Positions 42,136-50,400 of a DNA stretch of 64,000 bases are shown in pieces. The translations under genes and the position numbers were made by a program. The notes below the pieces were generated by a model. It searched no databases, was not told the DNA's origin, and saw only the letters and a list, made by a program, of their open reading frames with translations. Where the stretch lies: the IMG/VR virus record IMGVR_UViG_3300043418_000120, positions 62,001 through 126,000 of that record. One strand, written 5' to 3'. Each line of letters opens with the position of its first letter. Positions within the stretch are counted from its first letter, which is position 1. The stretch comes from a virus.

Positions 42136-43232
42136 TGATTCCAAAGTATGAATACACCGAGAACAATCATTTCAAATGGGGCTTCGGTGATGAATGGTAT
42201 AATGAACCCGATCGCCTAAAACAATACAAACTCTCCCTCGGGCATGTTACCCGCAAGGTGGGGACATTTCGTGAAGAGTGTATTCACGCAGCTAAACTAA
42301 TCGGCGAGAAGGCAACCAAGCCTATCCTAGTTGGTCTCAGTGGTGGTAATGACAGCCAAGTTGTTTGTCTTGCGTTGAGAGAAGCTGGTGTTCCATTCAG
42401 CGTCATTATCGTTAAGACATTTGATGAGTTCTGGAATCCCGTCAACGAAGAGGACAACCAAGTCGCCTATGAGTTCTGTAAGAAGTATGATATTGAGTAC
42501 ATCGATTACAGTATCAACTTAGATTACTACTACCGCGACGAAGCACTTGACTACGCGGACAAGTATGGATTCTCTCAACATCACACTATCGTTCAATGTG
42601 CTGTTATGGATTATGTTTGTGATCGTTACTACTACATCATGGCTGGTGGCGACATCGTGTTCTCACCATATGTGAATATCATTACTCCAGAACTCGATCA
42701 ACCAAAGTTGCCAGGAACAGTTATTCCTGATAGAATCACAAAGTCTGTCTGGTGGCAAACACCACAACCAATCATGCAGTTGATGGTTGATAAAGGCTAT
42801 GAAGGTACAAGCAAGTTTTATCTGTACACACCAGAGTTGATTGCTTCTTACTTACAGCATCCAGTTACTACTCAGTATCTAGAGAATGAGGATGTGATTC
42901 TTCAAGCGTTCACTCGATGGTTCCCTCGACCAAAAGATATGTGGTGGCGTTGTTTCCACATGTTGTACAAGCCTATGATGATCAAGCAGGAATTCCCTGA
43001 GGTGATTCAATCTCTAAAGAGAACTGGCTTCGAGAAGATCGAAACATTGAAGGCTCCGCAAGGTCCAAGAACAGTGGTTGGTGAGTATATTAAGTTACTT
43101 CGCGATGCAGCTAAAGGTAAGTGTGGTGGTCAAGTTATCGCAACGCCAATTGCTGATTTGATTAGATACATCAACACACCACATACTGAAGAAGATTGTT
43201 TGAAATCTACACCATTGAATTTTAATGTATGA
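42135..43232 (+). CDS. PP-loop ATP pyrophosphatase (asparagine-synthase/QueC-like), copy 1
   Basis: A 365-residue protein with the PP-loop S69-G-G-N-D-S74 in ILVGLSGGNDSQVVCLAL, and a later MAGGDIVFS motif. PP-loop enzymes adenylate a carbonyl or similar group before attack by ammonia, sulfur or an amine. The C-terminal half is aromatic-rich and unlike known phage QueC. No queuosine, FolE or QueD genes are nearby. Overlaps its neighbours at TAATG and ATGA junctions. Confidence 0.78.
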   Translation: MIPKYEYTENNHFKWGFGDEWYNEPDRLKQYKLSLGHVTRKVGTFREECIHAAKLIGEKATKPILVGLSGGNDSQVVCLALREAGVPFSVIIVKTFDEFWNPVNEEDNQVAYEFCKKYDIEYIDYSINLDYYYRDEALDYADKYGFSQHHTIVQCAVMDYVCDRYYYIMAGGDIVFSPYVNIITPELDQPKLPGTVIPDRITKSVWWQTPQPIMQLMVDKGYEGTSKFYLYTPELIASYLQHPVTTQYLENEDVILQAFTRWFPRPKDMWWRCFHMLYKPMMIKQEFPEVIQSLKRTGFEKIETLKAPQGPRTVVGEYIKLLRDAAKGKCGGQVIATPIADLIRYINTPHTEEDCLKSTPLNFNV

Positions 43233-44278
43233 AGCAATACGTATGGTTGAACTGGTCTAACATAGACTACAAGAAACATCCATATCGTAATAGTTACAAA
43301 AGTCTACAGGGTTCTTTCGAGTTCCCTGTAGATCGCTTTGGGATTACGAAAGGTGCTCTTGAGATTCCTTGTGTAAACATGGTGAAGGATCCTGTATACA
43401 ACTTGAACAATATCACCAAAGACTTCAAGGACAGATACTATGATGCCTTCGCTATCGCAGCTGACAACGTATACTCTACAGTTGGATGCCGTACTATTCA
43501 TGTTCTATACAGCGGTGGTATTGACAGCATCTGTGTGTTGGCTGCTCTTCAGCGCCATAAGGATTACGATCGTCTCGTTGCTGAGGGTCGTTTCAAAATC
43601 TCGATGACGACTGCTAGTATCGAGGAATGCCCAAGCATCTTCTACAATAGAATCCTTGGTAATGTGCCAATTCAGGTTCTTAACTACACAACTCTAATGT
43701 GCGACAAGGATGCCTTGTTAGTTACTGGTGATATGGGCGACCACATCATTGGATCAAGCGACATCCTGGGGATTGTTGGGTATTCTGACTATGATAGTTC
43801 TCAGCCTTGGAACACTCTTATCCCGCACATCGTCAAAGAACCAAGCAGTAATCTGTACATGGATATGCTGATGATTGCTAAGAAGAACGCACCGTTTGAT
43901 ATTGTATCTGCCAATCAACTTATCTGGTGGGCGAATCAGTGTTATGCTTTTCAAGACGACTTGGTCAAGCCATGGTATTGGTCACGTTACCAAGATTATG
44001 CTGAACTTGCTACTCAAAGAAAGGTGTTCCGCTTCTTCTACGATGATGCGTTTGTTTCATTCACGCATGAGTATATGTCAACAAACCCAAAGTACAAGAA
44101 CTACCATGAGTGTAAGGAATGGGCAAGAAGTTACGCAGTTAATCACTTCAAGATAGATTCTATTCTCAGTAAAGAGAAGGTGTTCAGCCAACGCCTAACC
44201 TTGAGACTGGCAGAGAAGTCACAAATTTACATGGATGATGGACTTATCCGTGGTGGGAATTATAATGAAACCGTATAG
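43229..44278 (+). CDS. PP-loop ATP pyrophosphatase (asparagine-synthase-like), copy 2
   Basis: A 349-residue protein with a second PP-loop S95-G-G-I-D-S100 in HVLYSGGIDSICVLAAL and a downstream TGDMGDHIIGS that resembles the asparagine synthase GxGxDE segment. About 90 extra N-terminal residues precede the loop. Coupled by ATGA to the first PP-loop gene; its stop lies inside the next gene. Product of the pair unknown. Confidence 0.78.
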   Translation: MKQYVWLNWSNIDYKKHPYRNSYKSLQGSFEFPVDRFGITKGALEIPCVNMVKDPVYNLNNITKDFKDRYYDAFAIAADNVYSTVGCRTIHVLYSGGIDSICVLAALQRHKDYDRLVAEGRFKISMTTASIEECPSIFYNRILGNVPIQVLNYTTLMCDKDALLVTGDMGDHIIGSSDILGIVGYSDYDSSQPWNTLIPHIVKEPSSNLYMDMLMIAKKNAPFDIVSANQLIWWANQCYAFQDDLVKPWYWSRYQDYAELATQRKVFRFFYDDAFVSFTHEYMSTNPKYKNYHECKEWARSYAVNHFKIDSILSKEKVFSQRLTLRLAEKSQIYMDDGLIRGGNYNETV

Positions 44279-44873
44279 TTTTAGATGCCTTGTAGATCAA
44301 GTAACAGGACAGATTGTTTGGATGACATTCAATGAATCCGCTGAGGTGCCAATCATTGACCCAACACTAAACTACTATCGCTACAATGGATCAACGAACA
44401 TTAGCGTGTGGAGTGCTTATGCGACTTACGAACTGTTTCTCGACGAAGACGGTAAGACCTTAGTCGTTAAACCTCGTGGTGAGATTGACACACGCATACA
44501 GACTATCAGAGCAAAGTATGTTACAATTGATCTAATCAACGCAATCATCAAGGTTCATTACGAGAGACAGGGATTCCCAGAAGGATCTATCTATCGTAGA
44601 ATTGACACCTCAAGCAAATGGGTTGGTGTTCTTGCTGAGATGCATTCTTGCTCAACTGAGGATGCTGCTACTTTGCTTGACTTTAAGATCTCTGAGTTTA
44701 AGAACACGGAGTTTATGTTAGAGTCGCGCAAGATGATGATGGTTCAGAAGTTGAAAGAAGCTGAGTGTTTCGCGGATGTTGCTGGCGTTTATGCCAAATA
44801 TACATCGTTGTTCTTCAATATAAATAGGAAGGATCTGATGGCGATTGATTCCATCAGAGGCGAACTATTATGA
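44265..44873 (+). CDS. Hypothetical protein in PP-loop cassette
   Basis: A 202-residue protein, probably beta-rich at the N terminus (MKPYSFRCLVDQVTGQIVWMTFNES) and helical at the C terminus. No recognised catalytic motif. It overlaps the second PP-loop gene by 14 bp, so it belongs to that cassette. A TATAAATA box lies within its 3' end. Confidence 0.7.
   Translation: MKPYSFRCLVDQVTGQIVWMTFNESAEVPIIDPTLNYYRYNGSTNISVWSAYATYELFLDEDGKTLVVKPRGEIDTRIQTIRAKYVTIDLINAIIKVHYERQGFPEGSIYRRIDTSSKWVGVLAEMHSCSTEDAATLLDFKISEFKNTEFMLESRKMMMVQKLKEAECFADVAGVYAKYTSLFFNINRKDLMAIDSIRGELL
44819..44826 (+). promoter_or_regulatory. T4-late-type promoter box TATAAATA
   Basis: A perfect match to the T4 late -10 box, inside the end of the preceding gene and about 55 bp before the ATG at 44881. 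It would serve the Pro-rich small gene and those after it. Confidence 0.5.
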
Positions 44874-44880
44874 GGATACT

Positions 44881-45027
44881 ATGGCAGAAAACACAAGCGA
44901 ATTACAGGGGACTGATTGGTTCTCTAGATTGAAGAACCCACAGGGTGGTGGTATGGATACCGCTACTGCCGAAGGTGCGCCAAAACCACCAGCGGAGACC
45001 CCAGCAAATGTGGCTCCACAACAATGA
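44881..45027 (+). CDS. Small Pro/Ala-rich protein
   Basis: A 48-residue protein, MAENTSELQGTDWFSRLKNP followed by a low-complexity Pro/Ala/Thr tail. GAGGA precedes the ATG at 44881; an ATG at 44845 is less well placed. A late-type promoter box lies upstream. Function unknown. Confidence 0.6.
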   Translation: MAENTSELQGTDWFSRLKNPQGGGMDTATAEGAPKPPAETPANVAPQQ

Positions 45028-45397
45028 ACCTTTCGAAGATGCTGGCAAATGGTATGGCTTCATCTACGAAATTACGAATAATCTGACTGGTAAGAAATAC
45101 ATCGGTCGAAAATACTTCACTGAAGCCAAGACTCGTCAAGTCAAAGGCAAGAAGAAACGAACTCGCGTAGAGAGTAATTGGCGTGACTACTGGGGTTCAA
45201 GCAAGTCGCTTACTGAAGACATAGAGAAACATGGTGTTGAGAACTTCTCGAAGAAGATCCTGATGCTATGTGAGACTCGTGGCAATACCAACTATTGGGA
45301 AGCAAAATTCCAATTTGACAATAATGTTCTTTTGAGCGATAATTACTATAATGAATGGATTATGGTTAAAACTCACAGGAAACACATAAAGAAATGA
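45008..45397 (+). CDS. GIY-YIG nuclease-like protein
   Basis: A 129-residue protein with GFIYEITNNLTGKKYIG as a GIY-YIG variant at residues about 17-33, followed by RKYF, SNWRDYWGSSKSL and a Glu-containing WEAKFQF. The fold cuts DNA by a Tyr/Arg/Glu mechanism. It lacks the long DNA-binding tail of homing endonucleases, so repair or host-DNA attack is as likely. It overlaps the previous gene by 20 bp. Confidence 0.75.
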   Translation: MWLHNNEPFEDAGKWYGFIYEITNNLTGKKYIGRKYFTEAKTRQVKGKKKRTRVESNWRDYWGSSKSLTEDIEKHGVENFSKKILMLCETRGNTNYWEAKFQFDNNVLLSDNYYNEWIMVKTHRKHIKK

Positions 45398-46605
45398 CAT
45401 ACCTACTATACTCTTGCGGATTCATGTTATCCGCAGTAGCAGCGTATTACTCCGTAATGGGTCTCATTGCTATCTTCTCGACAGCAATCATTCCTATCGC
45501 GATCATGGGTTCGGTTCTGGAAATCAGCAAGCTGGTATCAGCAAGTTGGCTTTACAGAAACTGGAACACAGCACCTAAGATGTTGAAGTACTACTTCACC
45601 GTTGCGGTAACAGTATTGATGCTACTAACATCAATGGGTATCTTCGGATACCTGTCGAAAGCGCACTTGGACCAAGCAGTTCCTACGGGAGATGTTGCGT
45701 CTCAGGTCGCAATTCTCGACGAGAAAATAAAAACAGAAAAGGAAAATATTGATGCAGCTCGTAAAGCACTTACTCAACTGGATTCGCAAGTCGACCAAAC
45801 CATCTCAAGAACCACAGAAGCCAGCGGAGCCGATCGCGCCGTTGCCATCCGTAGAGGACAAGCCAAAGAAAGAGCAAGTCTCCAAGCCGAAATCGCAACC
45901 TCGCAAGCCAAAATCGGCAAGCTCAGAGAAGAACGCGCCCCAATCGCCAGCGAGCTCCGCAAAGTCGAAGCCGAAGTCGGTCCGATCAAATACATCGCAG
46001 CCTTAATTTACGGCGACACCCTTGACGATACGTTACTCGAAAGTGCAGTTCGTATCGTCATCTTGTTGATCATCTTCGTGTTTGATCCACTTGCGGTTCT
46101 GTTGTTAATCGCAGCAAGTCGTGAGTCAATGCTAAAGCATAAGATTGAGGAAGTTGAACCAGAGCCAATCTATGTTGCTGATGTAACAATGCCAGAACCC
46201 GATTATCCTCATGTCTATCCAGACATGAGTGTCTGGAAGGATGTTGTCGAACAGCTAAGTAAAGAACGTGAAGAACCAGAAGTCGAAGTTGAAGCTGCGC
46301 CTATCATTGAGCCACCAATTGAGCAGGTCTTCTTTGAAGCTGCGAAAGAACAGGCTAAAGAGTTAGACGAGACTGCTACCATTGACTGGGAGATTGCTCA
46401 GCCACCAAAAGAAACTCCCGATGAGTTTACTAAGGTTGTTCAAGAGTATTTCCACCCAGAAGACGAAGCTAAGGAAACGATGCTTTATGTGAACGAAGAA
46501 CCTGAACCATCTTTTGTGTTGAACCCTGACTTCAATCAGAAGGATCCGTTCATGGAGAAGCCAAGACCGAAGGTCATGCCCGACTCGAGAACTGAGAATC
46601 GTTAA
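45394..46605 (+). CDS. Multi-pass membrane protein with long coiled coil
   Basis: A 403-residue protein: two membrane segments in residues about 5-42, another at 66-88, a long coiled coil from about 105 to 205, a fourth membrane segment at about 222-246, then an acidic Pro-rich tail. The start pattern AAYYSVMGLIAIFSTAIIPIAIMGS is common in marine and freshwater myophages, but I know no assigned function. A role in superinfection exclusion or membrane take-over is speculation. A terminator follows. Confidence 0.72.
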   Translation: MTYLLYSCGFMLSAVAAYYSVMGLIAIFSTAIIPIAIMGSVLEISKLVSASWLYRNWNTAPKMLKYYFTVAVTVLMLLTSMGIFGYLSKAHLDQAVPTGDVASQVAILDEKIKTEKENIDAARKALTQLDSQVDQTISRTTEASGADRAVAIRRGQAKERASLQAEIATSQAKIGKLREERAPIASELRKVEAEVGPIKYIAALIYGDTLDDTLLESAVRIVILLIIFVFDPLAVLLLIAASRESMLKHKIEEVEPEPIYVADVTMPEPDYPHVYPDMSVWKDVVEQLSKEREEPEVEVEAAPIIEPPIEQVFFEAAKEQAKELDETATIDWEIAQPPKETPDEFTKVVQEYFHPEDEAKETMLYVNEEPEPSFVLNPDFNQKDPFMEKPRPKVMPDSRTENR

Positions 46606-46610
46606 GAAAT

Positions 46611-46634
46611 AACCCTACTTCGTGTAGGGTTTTT
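46611..46634 (+). terminator. Rho-independent terminator
   Basis: AACCCTAC, TTCG loop, GTAGGGTT followed by TTT. It is followed at once by a sigma70 promoter. Confidence 0.9.
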
Positions 46635-46645
46635 CGTTTTAAGGC

Positions 46646-46674
46646 TTGACATTTATTCAAGTATCAGGTATAAT
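46646..46674 (+). promoter_or_regulatory. Sigma70-type promoter
   Basis: TTGACA and TATAAT with a 17-bp spacer. The short leader (start near 46681) carries GGAG before the ATG at 46697. Confidence 0.88.
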
Positions 46675-46696
46675 TGGTGCTTAAATGGAGAAAATA

Positions 46697-47626
46697 ATGA
46701 AAATCGGCGTATGTTCTGACCTACACTTGGAGTTCGCAGACTTGTTTCTGACGAACGACGAAGGCGTCGACGTGCTTGTTTTGTCTGGCGACATTCTTGT
46801 TGAGTGCGACTTAGACATGCGCGATCGTCGCCAGAGCGAACTAGGTTTTGCTCGCCATCGGTCTGAGCGATTCCATGACTTCTTCAGCCGTGTTTGTTTT
46901 CAATTCCCTCAGGTAATCTATGTCATGGGTAACCATGAACATTATCATGGCGACTTCGCTAAGACTTATTTGGAATTGAAGCGCAAATTGGCCGAGCACG
47001 ATAACCTTCACATCCTCGATAAAGAGTGCGTGAAGCTCGGCGATGTTACATTTATCGGAGGCACCCTTTGGACTGACATGAACAAGGAAGATCCTCTTAC
47101 CATGTTTCATATCAAGAAGATGATGAACGATTTTCGCTGTGTCATCAACAGCAATCAGATAGTCAACTATCGTGCCGAAGTTCTTGTTGATAAACCAACA
47201 GGTATGAGTGATGAAGAATTCATGGCACTACCCGCTGAGAAGCGAACCAAGATGGTGTTCAAAGAACGTGTTGCCACATTCAGCCCCACCGATGCTGTTG
47301 AAGACCATCGTAAGATGCTAGGTTACGTCGACAGTGTTATTGCTGGTAACCATGATACTAAGTATGTTGTCTGTGGCCACCATACTCCAAGTCATCAAAG
47401 TATGCATGATAAGTATCGCGGCGACGACTTGATGAACGGTGGTTACCACAGCGACTTGTCTGAGTTTATCTTGGATCGTCCGCAAATCAAATTATGGACA
47501 CATGGCCATACGCATGAAGTTTTTGACTACATGATCGGCGACACTCGCATCGTTTGTAATCCACGTGGTTATCATGGCTACGAAGAAGTTGCTGATAATT
47601 TTAAATTGAAGGTGGTTGAAGTATGA
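46697..47626 (+). CDS. Metallophosphoesterase
   Basis: A 309-residue calcineurin-like phosphoesterase with the ordered metal motifs SDLHLEF (D8, H10), SGDIL, GNHEHYHGD, CGHHTPS and THGHTHE. It hydrolyses phosphomonoesters or diesters; in phages such enzymes may act on nucleotides, RNA ends or signalling nucleotides. The ATG at 46697 has a GGAG site; an ATG at 46685 lies 4 nt from the predicted transcript start. Confidence 0.88.
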   Translation: MKIGVCSDLHLEFADLFLTNDEGVDVLVLSGDILVECDLDMRDRRQSELGFARHRSERFHDFFSRVCFQFPQVIYVMGNHEHYHGDFAKTYLELKRKLAEHDNLHILDKECVKLGDVTFIGGTLWTDMNKEDPLTMFHIKKMMNDFRCVINSNQIVNYRAEVLVDKPTGMSDEEFMALPAEKRTKMVFKERVATFSPTDAVEDHRKMLGYVDSVIAGNHDTKYVVCGHHTPSHQSMHDKYRGDDLMNGGYHSDLSEFILDRPQIKLWTHGHTHEVFDYMIGDTRIVCNPRGYHGYEEVADNFKLKVVEV

Positions 47627-47955
47627 GTATGTATACACCAAACAAATGGATGGTGATCAAAATCAATAGCAAGAACCCACACTACCGTGTGTTCGCATCG
47701 TGGAGTGGTGGTTACCTTGGTGGTGATTCTTGGAAGTTGAATTCTGGAATTACCAAAGCTACTCTTGTTGATGGATTCTATCACTTCGAAGGAAGTTCTG
47801 GTTCTGTTTACAAGTGCCGCGAGGGTATGTACGGTGGCACAGGGTTTTCATATGGTGTTCTTAATGGTATGATCAAAGACGCTAAAGCGACCAGCGATGT
47901 TGATATCGATGTGCTACCAGCAGAAACAAATTTTCTAGAGTTAAACTATGAATGA
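47623..47955 (+). CDS. Hypothetical protein
   Basis: A 110-residue protein rich in Gly, Ser and aromatic residues (WSGGYLGGDSWKLNSG, FEGSSGSVYKCREG), probably beta-sheet. No family recognised. Coupled to the phosphoesterase by ATGA, so part of the same early operon. Confidence 0.7.
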   Translation: MSMYTPNKWMVIKINSKNPHYRVFASWSGGYLGGDSWKLNSGITKATLVDGFYHFEGSSGSVYKCREGMYGGTGFSYGVLNGMIKDAKATSDVDIDVLPAETNFLELNYE

Positions 47956-48235
47956 CATCTTACTAAACACATGGGGATGGATTAAAGATGACTACCGAAC
48001 TCACCCTGTTCGATTTTGTATTGAGCTTCTTGCTTGGGCTATCTCTATTGGCTGCTCTCTCACGATGGCAGTCACAGTCCCCAATCCTCCTCTTATCGTA
48101 TTATATCCTATCTGGATTAGTGGGTGCTCTCTTTACGCTTGGGCTGCTTATAGCAGGAAATCGTTTGGGATGCTTGCTAACTACATCTTGTTAACAACGA
48201 TCGACACCGTCGGTCTATTCAGAATGCTATTCTAA
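47948..48235 (+). CDS. Small multi-pass membrane protein
   Basis: A 95-residue hydrophobic protein with about three membrane segments (residues 24-42, 46-65, 74-92). Unknown function. Another hydrophobic frame (47988-48194) overlaps it; this one is preferred because it overlaps the upstream gene and has GAG upstream of its ATG. Confidence 0.65.
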   Translation: MNDILLNTWGWIKDDYRTHPVRFCIELLAWAISIGCSLTMAVTVPNPPLIVLYPIWISGCSLYAWAAYSRKSFGMLANYILLTTIDTVGLFRMLF

Positions 48236-48245
48236 GGAGAATCAA

Positions 48246-48482
48246 ATGGCAAAACCAAAACAAAAACGCCCCGAAGGTAACTGGACACCAACAGTTCTGA
48301 AGGCTGACAAAAACTTTCGCATGTCGAAGCAGACAAAGCGCCTGTTGGCTCTGATGTCATTCCCATCTGCTGAGCTGCGTAACAGCTATCGCCGTGCGAT
48401 GATCAACGCTCAGTTGGCTTCGGAAGCTGCAGCTCGTGCACCTTTGGGTGGCAAGAAAGATCGAGAAGATGTATCCGCATGA
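48246..48482 (+). CDS. Small basic conserved protein
   Basis: A 78-residue Lys/Arg-rich protein with NWTPTVLKADKNFRMSKQTK followed by a helix. AAGGAG precedes the ATG. Possible nucleic-acid-binding protein; no function known. Confidence 0.7.
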   Translation: MAKPKQKRPEGNWTPTVLKADKNFRMSKQTKRLLALMSFPSAELRNSYRRAMINAQLASEAAARAPLGGKKDREDVSA

Positions 48483-48654
48483 GATAGATCATGCCTCGTC
48501 GAAAGTTCTTGAAATCGTAGGACTTGACAAAAATACCTTCGACGAGGTAAAATATAAACAGTTGCGAAGTTTCCTAGAGGCTCTCGCAGCTGTTCACTAT
48601 TCAAAAGGACATGATGATGGCTACTCGCTCTCCGCTGGTTATTCCCGCAAGTAA
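48469..48654 (+). CDS. Small hypothetical protein
   Basis: A 61-residue helical protein with ASSKVLEIVGLDKNTFDEVK and a His/Asp-rich C-terminal end. It overlaps its neighbours on both sides in other frames, like others in this dense operon. Inside it is a possible TTGACA-N18-TAAAAT promoter (48524-48553). Confidence 0.55.
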   Translation: MYPHEIDHASSKVLEIVGLDKNTFDEVKYKQLRSFLEALAAVHYSKGHDDGYSLSAGYSRK

Positions 48655-48763
48655 ACCAAGAAATTGGATTGCTAAGGATTTGCGCACACCCAAGTATCGT
48701 GCACGTATCGAAGAGTGTAAGAAGAAATACACACGCAAGGAGAAGCATCGTGACGCCTATTAA
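48617..48763 (+). CDS. Small conserved basic phage protein
   Basis: A 48-residue protein with the recognisable pattern NWIAKDLRTPKYRARIEECKKKYTRKEKHRDAY shortened here as NWIAKDLRTPKYR plus a Lys/Arg helix. It occurs in many unrelated phages; function unknown. Three in-frame ATGs (48611, 48614, 48617) are possible starts, with AAAAGG upstream. Confidence 0.75.
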   Translation: MATRSPLVIPASKPRNWIAKDLRTPKYRARIEECKKKYTRKEKHRDAY

Positions 48764-49043
48764 ACAACATGAAATCCATGAGCATCTAGAGATTGATCAT
48801 GGTAGCATTACAACTTATGTGAACGTCTTTGGCGAAGACGACTATACACACATGATCATCGGTCGTACTGACAATGAAGGATTGCACATCCATAATAAGA
48901 TGGAGTTCTTCTTCGAAGATGAGCAACTCGATGAGCTTCTTTACTTCTTCACGGAATTGTCAAAGAAGGTTCGCGCAAAGCGTACTCAAGACCAATTAAC
49001 TGATGTTGTAAAACAATGGGTGGCCACTGATGGAAATGATTGA
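48750..49043 (+). CDS. Hypothetical protein (GTG start)
   Basis: A 97-residue protein with His-rich N terminus and a FFFEDEQLDELLYFF helix. The GTG at 48750 is well placed behind AAGGAG within the previous gene; no ATG start fits. Unknown function. Confidence 0.65.
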   Translation: MTPIKQHEIHEHLEIDHGSITTYVNVFGEDDYTHMIIGRTDNEGLHIHNKMEFFFEDEQLDELLYFFTELSKKVRAKRTQDQLTDVVKQWVATDGND

Positions 49044-49371
49044 AATTCTATTTTTAGTCTTGATCGCGTTCAATGTGTATTGGGCATGGGTCAATATTCG
49101 CGCAGCCATGGCTCAGAGAGCAGCACGTCAAGAGATTATGGAGAATATTCAAGAAGCCTACGAACGCTTCAAGAATATCATCATCATGCGCGTAGAGAAG
49201 CATGACGACATGCTCTATGTCTACAATCAACATACCAATGAGTTCATCTGCCAAGGCAAAACCCTTGAGGAAGTGAACGAGAACTTTGGTATCAAATATC
49301 CCAATCGTCAAGCCTTGGTCGACGAGGGATCGGAACTGTTATTTAAGGAGAAGATGAATGTCGCAAAATGA
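49030..49371 (+). CDS. Membrane-anchored hypothetical protein
   Basis: A 113-residue protein with one N-terminal membrane helix (about residues 4-22), a charged linker and a small soluble domain (MLYVYNQHTNEFICQGKTLEEV) that probably faces the cytoplasm. Function unknown. Overlaps its neighbours by 14 bp on both sides. Confidence 0.65.
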   Translation: MEMIEILFLVLIAFNVYWAWVNIRAAMAQRAARQEIMENIQEAYERFKNIIIMRVEKHDDMLYVYNQHTNEFICQGKTLEEVNENFGIKYPNRQALVDEGSELLFKEKMNVAK

Positions 49372-49810
49372 GATCGTTGATATTGACTTTGATGAGGTTT
49401 TGTCAAAGCAAGAAGAGCAACGTATTAAGGATGAGCTGAACCATCCGAACTTTAAAAATTGGTTCAAGGGTTTGCTTCATGAATGTGAAGTCAATCTGAT
49501 TTTCTACAAGAAGTCTGGTGAAGAACGACACATGCGTTGTACTCTTCAGGAGTCAGAAATCCCTGCTGACAAGCAACCAAAGGGGACTGGTAAAACTACC
49601 AGTGGCGATACTGTGTCTGTGTTTGACACTGAGATCCAAGATTGGAGATCTTTCCGCTTCGACTCGATCAAAGAATTCGAGTACGACTTGCCTGAAGACT
49701 CTGAGTATCCTCCACATCCAGAGCCAGTGTTCTTAGACGCTGCTGGTGTTGAGTACGTTTCGGCTGCTGAGTTGTCCGAAGAAATCAAGAACGCAATTGT
49801 TGGGGAATAA
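49358..49810 (+). CDS. WYL_2/DUF2693-like SH3-barrel protein
   Basis: A 150-residue protein whose middle matches the small SH3-like barrel family: WFKGLLHECEVNLIFYKK, GEERHMRCTL, then VSVFDTEIQDWRSFRFDSI. The C-terminal part is acidic. Members are frequent in T4-like phages; the fold often binds nucleic acid, but no role is established here. Confidence 0.78.
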   Translation: MSQNEIVDIDFDEVLSKQEEQRIKDELNHPNFKNWFKGLLHECEVNLIFYKKSGEERHMRCTLQESEIPADKQPKGTGKTTSGDTVSVFDTEIQDWRSFRFDSIKEFEYDLPEDSEYPPHPEPVFLDAAGVEYVSAAELSEEIKNAIVGE

Positions 49811-49811
49811 T

Positions 49812-50045
49812 ATGACTGAGAATAACACCATATCAACTATCGCAGGTATCGTAGCGGTTGCTCTGATTGGAAGCCTCACATATTTCCATGTTGTTGAAAG
49901 TAATAACAACAAAGAAATCATTACTCGCGCAATTGAGCGCGGTCTTGATCCAATCAGCGCAGCGTGCGCATCAAAGATTGGAACTCAAAGTTCAGCCGAA
50001 ATTCGTGCTACGTGCGAAAAGATGGCTATCATCAAAGGAAAATAA
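49812..50045 (+). CDS. Small membrane protein
   Basis: A 77-residue protein with one membrane helix (about 8-26) and a small soluble C-terminal domain with two Cys. The ATG follows GGGGAATAAT. TAATG overlap with the next gene. Function unknown. Confidence 0.65.
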   Translation: MTENNTISTIAGIVAVALIGSLTYFHVVESNNNKEIITRAIERGLDPISAACASKIGTQSSAEIRATCEKMAIIKGK

Positions 50046-50398
50046 TGAAGACTGTAAAAATTAAAGTCAAGGATCTCTTGGCTCACTTGAAGAAGAACCG
50101 TGCTAATCATAAAACACAGTACGAAGAACTGATGACAGATTATCGTACTGCTGTTATTGATGGGTTCAAAGCAAAGCTGAAGGCTGCGCAAAAGAACGAA
50201 GACGTTGACCACACAATTCGTGTTGTTCGCCCAGACGACTTTACATCATCATACGATCAAGCTATCGCGATGTTAGAGTGGACAACTGACACTGAAGTCG
50301 AACTTGATCAACATGAGTTCACACAATACGTCCAAGATAACTGGACATGGAAAGTTGGCTTCGCAGCTACTCAACGTGCCTACGGCAAAGGAATGTAA
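50045..50398 (+). CDS. Conserved phage protein
   Basis: A 117-residue protein with a helical N-terminal half (KKNRANHKTQYEELMTDYR) and SSYDQAIAMLEWTTDTEVELDQHEFTQYV, which ends in NWTWK. This pattern recurs widely in phages and is annotated only as hypothetical. Coupled to the upstream gene. Confidence 0.75.
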   Translation: MKTVKIKVKDLLAHLKKNRANHKTQYEELMTDYRTAVIDGFKAKLKAAQKNEDVDHTIRVVRPDDFTSSYDQAIAMLEWTTDTEVELDQHEFTQYVQDNWTWKVGFAATQRAYGKGM

Positions 50399-50400
50399 TC

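Noticed and set aside
42135-43232. QueC and a 7-deazaguanine DNA modification pathway
   Set aside because: The PP-loop is present, but the QueC zinc-cysteine cluster and partner genes (FolE, QueD, QueE, transglycosylase) are not seen in the window.
45008-45397. Free-standing homing endonuclease
   Set aside because: It has the GIY-YIG core but no DNA-binding modules, sits neatly inside an operon and interrupts nothing, so mobility is not supported.
48524-48553. TTGACA-N18-TAAAAT inside the 48469 gene as a firm promoter
   Set aside because: The spacer is 18 bp and the -10 is imperfect, unlike the strict 17-bp set. Kept only as a remark.
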